From Chionoecetes opilio (taxonomy: Eukaryota; Arthropoda; Malacostraca; Decapoda; Majidae), in NCBI GenBank assembly GCA_016584305.1, contig JACEEZ010017937.1:116255-180254 (forward strand): a DNA stretch of 64,000 nt, given 5' to 3'. Both the position numbers and the translations under genes were made by a program. The notes under the pieces are model-generated. The model had not been told where the DNA came from. It did not search any database and saw only the letters and a list, made by a program, of their open reading frames with translations. Of the stretch, positions 60,180-64,000 are shown one piece after another. The number at the start of each line of letters is the position of its first letter. The stretch's first letter is position 1.

Positions 60180-60348
60180 AAGGGTGAGGCTGGGAGCCTT
60201 GTCCTTCCTGGCCGGTCCCACAGCCCGGGAATGGGATGTTGGCCAGGTAAAACTGGTCGTAAAATGTGTTGCATGCTTGGCATTGCCCAGCCAAGAATCA
60301 TTCATATGTCCTTATAATGTGTGTTAATAAGTTTTTCGTTTCCCGCAG

Positions 60349-61101
60349 GCAAGCATGGGAAAAAGACAGTGCTAAGTGCTATAGGTGCAACGTTAAAGAA
60401 TAACAATTTTATTATAACAGTGCCAAGTGCCAAGACAGTGTGAAAGTGTGTGAAGGTGCACATGGAGGGTGAAATGGACTTGGATGATTTGTCCGTGCAG
60501 GACATTTCAACCCCGTCATCCCCAGACGGGGATGGGGAACATAACCCTTACGATGATTACCAAATAAAAAAGGAAGCATTGCTCATCGTCTGAGGAGGAC
60601 GAAGCATTTGCCGACTTGGGAATAGGGAAACCCAAGCACCCAAACTTCTCCCTGCATATGATGGGCCTGGCCCCTCGGGCATATCACCAATGGACATTGA
60701 GATGGGGCGTCACAAACGCAAAGTCCACAGCAGGTAATACTACAGTATATTGTTAAAAAATAACACTACTGATTTATTGGTGCATATGAAAATCTAATAT
60801 TGGGCCCTCTTTTTCTTACGTTGTCTTATTAATTTCACACAAAAACACCTGTCTACAGGCTCAGATTCCGGGTCTGAAGAAGGCGAGGAGCTCTTAGATA
60901 AGTCCGATGACGAGGCTCGAGACCTCTCTTCCAACGAGGGTTTAAAGGCTCTGGCACGATCTGTGAGCCATGAAAGCCTACAAACACTGACTGATCTGGG
61001 GCATATCCCGCAAGAAGAAACGAGCAGAATTCTTGAAATTATTTGAAGTCTTCAAGACTGTTCCTACATTGGAACTATTGGCTGAACACTTTGACCAACA
61101 G
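60349..61101 (+). CDS. Unrecognised acidic protein gene, two or more exons
   Basis: I do not recognise the family. A splice acceptor (TTTCGTTTCCCGCAG) ends at 60348, an ATG lies at 60462, a donor (CAGCAG/GTAATA) at 60733/60734, an acceptor (CTGTCTACAG) at 60858, and a further donor (CAACAG/GTAGAG) at 61101/61102. Exon 1 starts MEGEMDLDDLSVQDISTPSS and is acidic, with SSSEEDEAFADLG and then PAYDGPGPSGISPMDIEMGR in other frames. Exon 2 reads SDSGSEEGEELLDKSDDEAR, then SRKKKRAEFLKLFEVFKTVP and LELLAEHFDQQ. Keeping these open needs about three frame changes, so it is a pseudogene or carries sequencing indels. It could be a transposon accessory ORF or a host gene. Confidence 0.45.
60734..60858 (+). 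other. Putative 125-nt spliceosomal intron
   Basis: GTAATA donor, T-rich 3' end (TTTTTCTTACG...CTGTCTACAG), AT-rich against its flanks. Confidence 0.5.
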
Positions 61102-61967
61102 GTAGAGTAAAAAAAACAAGAAATAAAAAGAATTAGGGAACGCGTGACCGTTGCCTCGGACTTGCTATGATGTTGGGTCAAAATAAAGCATGACTAAATG
61201 TAGAACAACTAAAGGCAGTGTTATTCTAAGTAAAGCTAGACCACGCAAGAAATATACCTCTCTAGGGTCTGATAAGAGGTTGTACTGAGTCATATGCTGC
61301 AATATTCTTATATAATCTGCAATATGCAATATGCTTCACTTTAACACTTAACACTTTAACGTCTCCTGAAACAAAAATAAATAGGGTTTATTGTAGTTTT
61401 TTATGCAGATTGTTGCTGGACTCTTCAGGAATCAAGAAAGAACAATAGGAAAAGGAACAACTACGAATAATTGTAGTGCGTAAAATGCTGAAATCGGTTT
61501 TTTGGCAATTATCTTAAAAACCATTGACTTTTGGATATGAAAATGTATTACTAACCTCACCCCCCATATGTGGCCATTGCGCACATTTTGAGTGGTCGGG
61601 CAACCTCCTAGATCCAACGGTTTTGTAGTAAGTCACGGCGGATGGGATACTTCGCTCAAAAGGGCGGGCCCCCAAAAAAAGGGCGGGCCATTTCAGTATT
61701 TTGCCGCAGTGGGGAAATGTTTCCAAACCCAAAATTGTTCCTGGGCCTTCAAATTTTAAATTTTTGAAAGTTTAGTTCTGGACATAAAATTTCATCCCCA
61801 CCATGAGTACTAGAGTACTATTAATATTTTAATTTTTTCTTTTCAGCTGATTTTTTTTTCAGGGTCCCCCGTTGCAGGGGTGTTTTTTTTTAAAACTCCC
61901 CGACCTTCCCCCATGGACAAAAATTTTTTTCGGATCACGCGACATATTGCACTCAGCAGGCCAACCA
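61102..61967. other. Intergenic, no gene seen
   Basis: AT-rich sequence with AATAAA hexamers near 61121 and 61182 (possible poly(A) signals for the + gene), a duplicated AAAGGGCGGGCC around 61660-61690, and T-runs near 61850-61890. The short open frames lack recognisable motifs. Confidence 0.6.
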
Positions 61968-63129
61968 TCACGTATAATCTCCCCGAGAGCACGAGGGCTT
62001 TTTAAATCTGTCCGCTGTATCTAGTCCTCCCGTGCCTCGGCTTGTAGCATCACTTGAGACATCCATACTGACTGCCGACACGCCTACAATCGACTCGACC
62101 GACAATTTAGTGGCCATTGACGCAATGCTAACAGAATCAGAATCGATATCAGTGGCCGAGTCAGCCGGCTTTGCTGCTTCTTCGTTACTGAAACATAAAC
62201 AAATATTATTTTATATTAATTATTTAGTAATATTAAGTTTGTATGTAAGAGACATACATAAAAGAAATCATTGTAAACTTACGCCACTGCCTCGAGTGGT
62301 ATTGCCTCTGCCGACACTTTTCCACTAACGGTGGCCGGGTCGTCCACCGTGTCTTCAGTCACTTCCCGTGTCTTCAGAGTTTCCACAGGCTCTGTCAGAC
62401 ACTGAGACTCTTCCCTCAATGAAGTCAGCGTCTCCACCACTAGAATAGCTGGACGAGCCTTCTCTGAATAGTCTTAGTATCTCTTGGCAGTGGCCATAGA
62501 ATGATTGCATTGTTCCGCCACTTGGGTGCGCCAGGCAGGATCGGTCGATTTTTCCCAGAGTTTGGTGATCTGACTTCGTCTCAAGATGCGTGAGCTGATT
62601 TTATCTTGAAATCCAGCTTTTTCTGCTGTCCGCCTTAAAGCTTTACCCAGAGCAGAAAAGGACAGTTGTGAACAACATGCTTTGTTTTTTTTCCCCGTGG
62701 CACACAAAGCAGTCTGCGTCGGCACATGTTGCTACGAGTGGTCGATAGTATTTAACATAGGCTGTCAGAGCCTTTTCTTGAAGGGGGCGTCATCACCACC
62801 AGTGCCTGGCCTTTCTACGCCGTCTTATATGTCGAGCTATTTGCACTGTATATTTATATGGCTCCCCCTCATTTCCACGGGTGTGTGCCTTCCTTACTTG
62901 GAACTCAATAAAACGAAACTCCAAATTCCATCATCCGCCTGATTGATGTGACGAGAAATACAGCTATTAATACGTCACGCATCCTCGTGAACTCTGCCAC
63001 CGTGTGTGGCCGTGAATCCTCGTCAATGAGGCAGGCAACAGCACTCTCCATGGCCGCAGTGACATACTCCGAGACTAGCATGCCCTGAATATCGTTTAGT
63101 GAAACTAATTCTCGTTGTTTCTTGCTCAC
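61968..63129 (-). pseudogene. Tyrosine-recombinase-like gene (Crypton/DIRS-type), damaged, with intron
   Basis: Minus strand. 63129-62905 encodes ...HTVAEFTRMRDVLIAVFLVT-SIRRMMEF, resembling the helical segment with the first catalytic Arg (SIRR). 62904-62726 is broken by stops but holds KGQALVVMTP and LQEKALTAYVKYYRPLV in different frames. 62725-62474 encodes ISSRILRRSQITKLWEKSTD and NHSMATAKRY, the His region and catalytic Tyr. A TAA follows the Tyr; the same frame then stays open for ~60 acidic codons to a donor GTAAGT. A 95-nt intron (62282-62188, acceptor TATGTTTCAG) joins in phase to a last exon ending at TGA 61968. The damage suggests a dead element, or indels from sequencing. Confidence 0.6.
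62188..62282 (-). other. Putative 95-nt intron in the recombinase gene
   Basis: GTAAGTTTAC donor and TTTATGTTTCAG acceptor, AT-rich body. Splicing completes a GCT codon (GTG GC/T AAC GAA) and keeps the frame open on both sides, which supports a real intron. Confidence 0.65.
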
Positions 63130-63200
63130 TCACTCATTCACTCATTCTTCACTCACTCCTCACTCACGCACTCACTCCTTACACTCACTCACTCTATCTT
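63130..63200. repeat. (CACT)n-like microsatellite
   Basis: Imperfect CTCACTCACTCATTCACTCA-type tract. It directly abuts the first codons of the recombinase homology on the minus strand, so the 5' part of that gene is lost or lies beyond the tract. Confidence 0.75.
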
Positions 63201-63377
63201 AAAAAGAATGCCTAACGACGGAGGGGGGGTCAATGGGGGGGGGAACAATGGTCCGTTGGAACACTCCTAACACTTATTGAGGTTTTGATCGTAACGAGGT
63301 AGTTAAATAAATTACCTAAAATTAATTAAAATAAATTAAAATAATTAATTTTGGTCCAGGTAAACTATCCGGTTTCA

Positions 63378-63742
63378 CCCCAGTGCCCGGAGACTATGTC
63401 AAAAGTAACCCAAAAAGTGTTCACCGCGACGGACTATCCTAAACGGTGAACACAGAGAGGTAAACGTAGGACTATCCTCAACTCACTTTCGCTCGGGGGC
63501 ATAAGTTGATGTTCACCGGATGCGCCACTTAGACAGTCCTGGCGGTGAATACTTGCTCATTCACCTACCAGGATGCCAAAATGACGTCTACCTTTGATTG
63601 TTCATCGAAATTCCGCACTCGGTGGGGGAAAGCGGTCCTGTCCTATAAAATTTAGGACGGTCCTGCGTGCGGTCCAGCATGCCAAGGGGACCAAAGTGAA
63701 CATTTTTTGGGTTACTTTTGGACTTAGTCTCCGGGCACTGGG
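63378..63742. mobile_element. MITE with 47 bp terminal inverted repeats
   Basis: The left end (63378-63424) starts CCCAGTGCCCGGAGACTA and the right end (63696-63742) is its reverse complement apart from a few mismatches and one compensating gap. The ~365 bp total and lack of a transposase make it a non-autonomous DNA element. An inner hairpin GTCCTATAAAATTTAGGAC lies near 63638-63656. I see no convincing target-site duplication, so the superfamily is open. Confidence 0.75.
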
Positions 63743-63783
63743 TCAAACAGCACAGTTTACATTGACCATACTGATTATTTTTT

Positions 63784-63852
63784 TCAAGACCTGCACGGAC
63801 GATTTCGTCATCGGGTAGCGTGACGAAACCTCCAGCCTTGTTTGTAGCCATC
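63784..63852 (-). other. rDNA 28S-terminus/spacer module outside the array
   Basis: TTCGTCATCGGGTAGCGTGA and GAAACCTCCAGCCTTGT match 125-162 and 41335-41376 with few changes, and GTAGCCA after it matches 41376 onward. It is an isolated copy 40 bp beyond the MITE. Confidence 0.75.
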
Positions 63853-64000
63853 CAAAATTATTTATATATTATATAGCCGTCCAATTCAGCGGCAATTTCA
63901 CCAATGTGAAATAACTTTACTTCAAAATAAAGTTATGGAGAATATTCCAACGCCACCCATGAGGTTTTCTCCAAAGCGTCGTTAAGGCTTCTGGTGATGG
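63853..64000. other. No gene seen at the window edge
   Basis: Short AT-rich stretch including TTATTTATATATTATATA; nothing recognisable. Confidence 0.6.

Noticed and set aside
63588..63851. 87-aa minus-strand open frame
   Set aside because: It runs through the MITE right end and the rDNA module.

Overview
The window is eukaryotic nuclear DNA, almost certainly from an animal. It is dominated by ribosomal DNA on the minus strand: 18S, 5.8S and 28S pieces, ITS1, ITS2 and intergenic-spacer subrepeats. I cannot name the species. Only the last ~5.3 kb is not rDNA; it carries transposon remnants typical of animal genomes (an R2-type endonuclease, a tyrosine recombinase, a MITE). Six blocks are joined by single N bases at 7265, 27365, 40017, 50866 and 58719. 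Several stretches (about 560-4500, 27366-36600, 54260-57500) look like uncorrected long-read consensus, with many indels and inflated homopolymers. Boundaries there are approximate.

Layout. 1-1354: spacer plus ITS2. 1355-7264: tandem truncated rDNA units (U1-U4). 7266-23950: about 46 full copies of a ~354 bp spacer subrepeat. 23951-34755: spacer with a ~377 bp subrepeat, an inverted block (27366-28470), an AT-rich hinge, and a ~270 bp subrepeat next to the 28S 3' end. 34756-39315: one 28S gene. 39316-40016: ITS2, one complete 5.8S and the start of ITS1. 40018-41682: spacer and ITS2 again, close to a copy of 1-1354. 41683-58692: twelve more truncated units (U5-U16).

The most unusual object is the truncated array. 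On the minus strand each ~1.6 kb unit runs 18S (3' ~670 nt) - ITS1 (~840 nt) - 5.8S (first ~100 nt), and the 5.8S fragment is fused directly to the 18S fragment of the next unit. Where I compared the 18S copies, they share an internal deletion of a near-universal segment, so they look like non-functional rDNA amplified from one founder. No full-length 18S is present. A single functional-looking 5.8S-ITS2-28S block (34756-39966) lies among them.

58720-64000 holds an R2-type endonuclease fragment with an 18-nt copy of the R2 28S target about 0.9 kb downstream, a possible SINE, an unrecognised spliced acidic gene (+), a damaged spliced tyrosine-recombinase gene (-), a MITE with 47 bp inverted repeats, and a short rDNA-spacer fragment. 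I see no credible protein-coding gene in 1-58719; open frames there are shadows of rRNA and spacer repeats.
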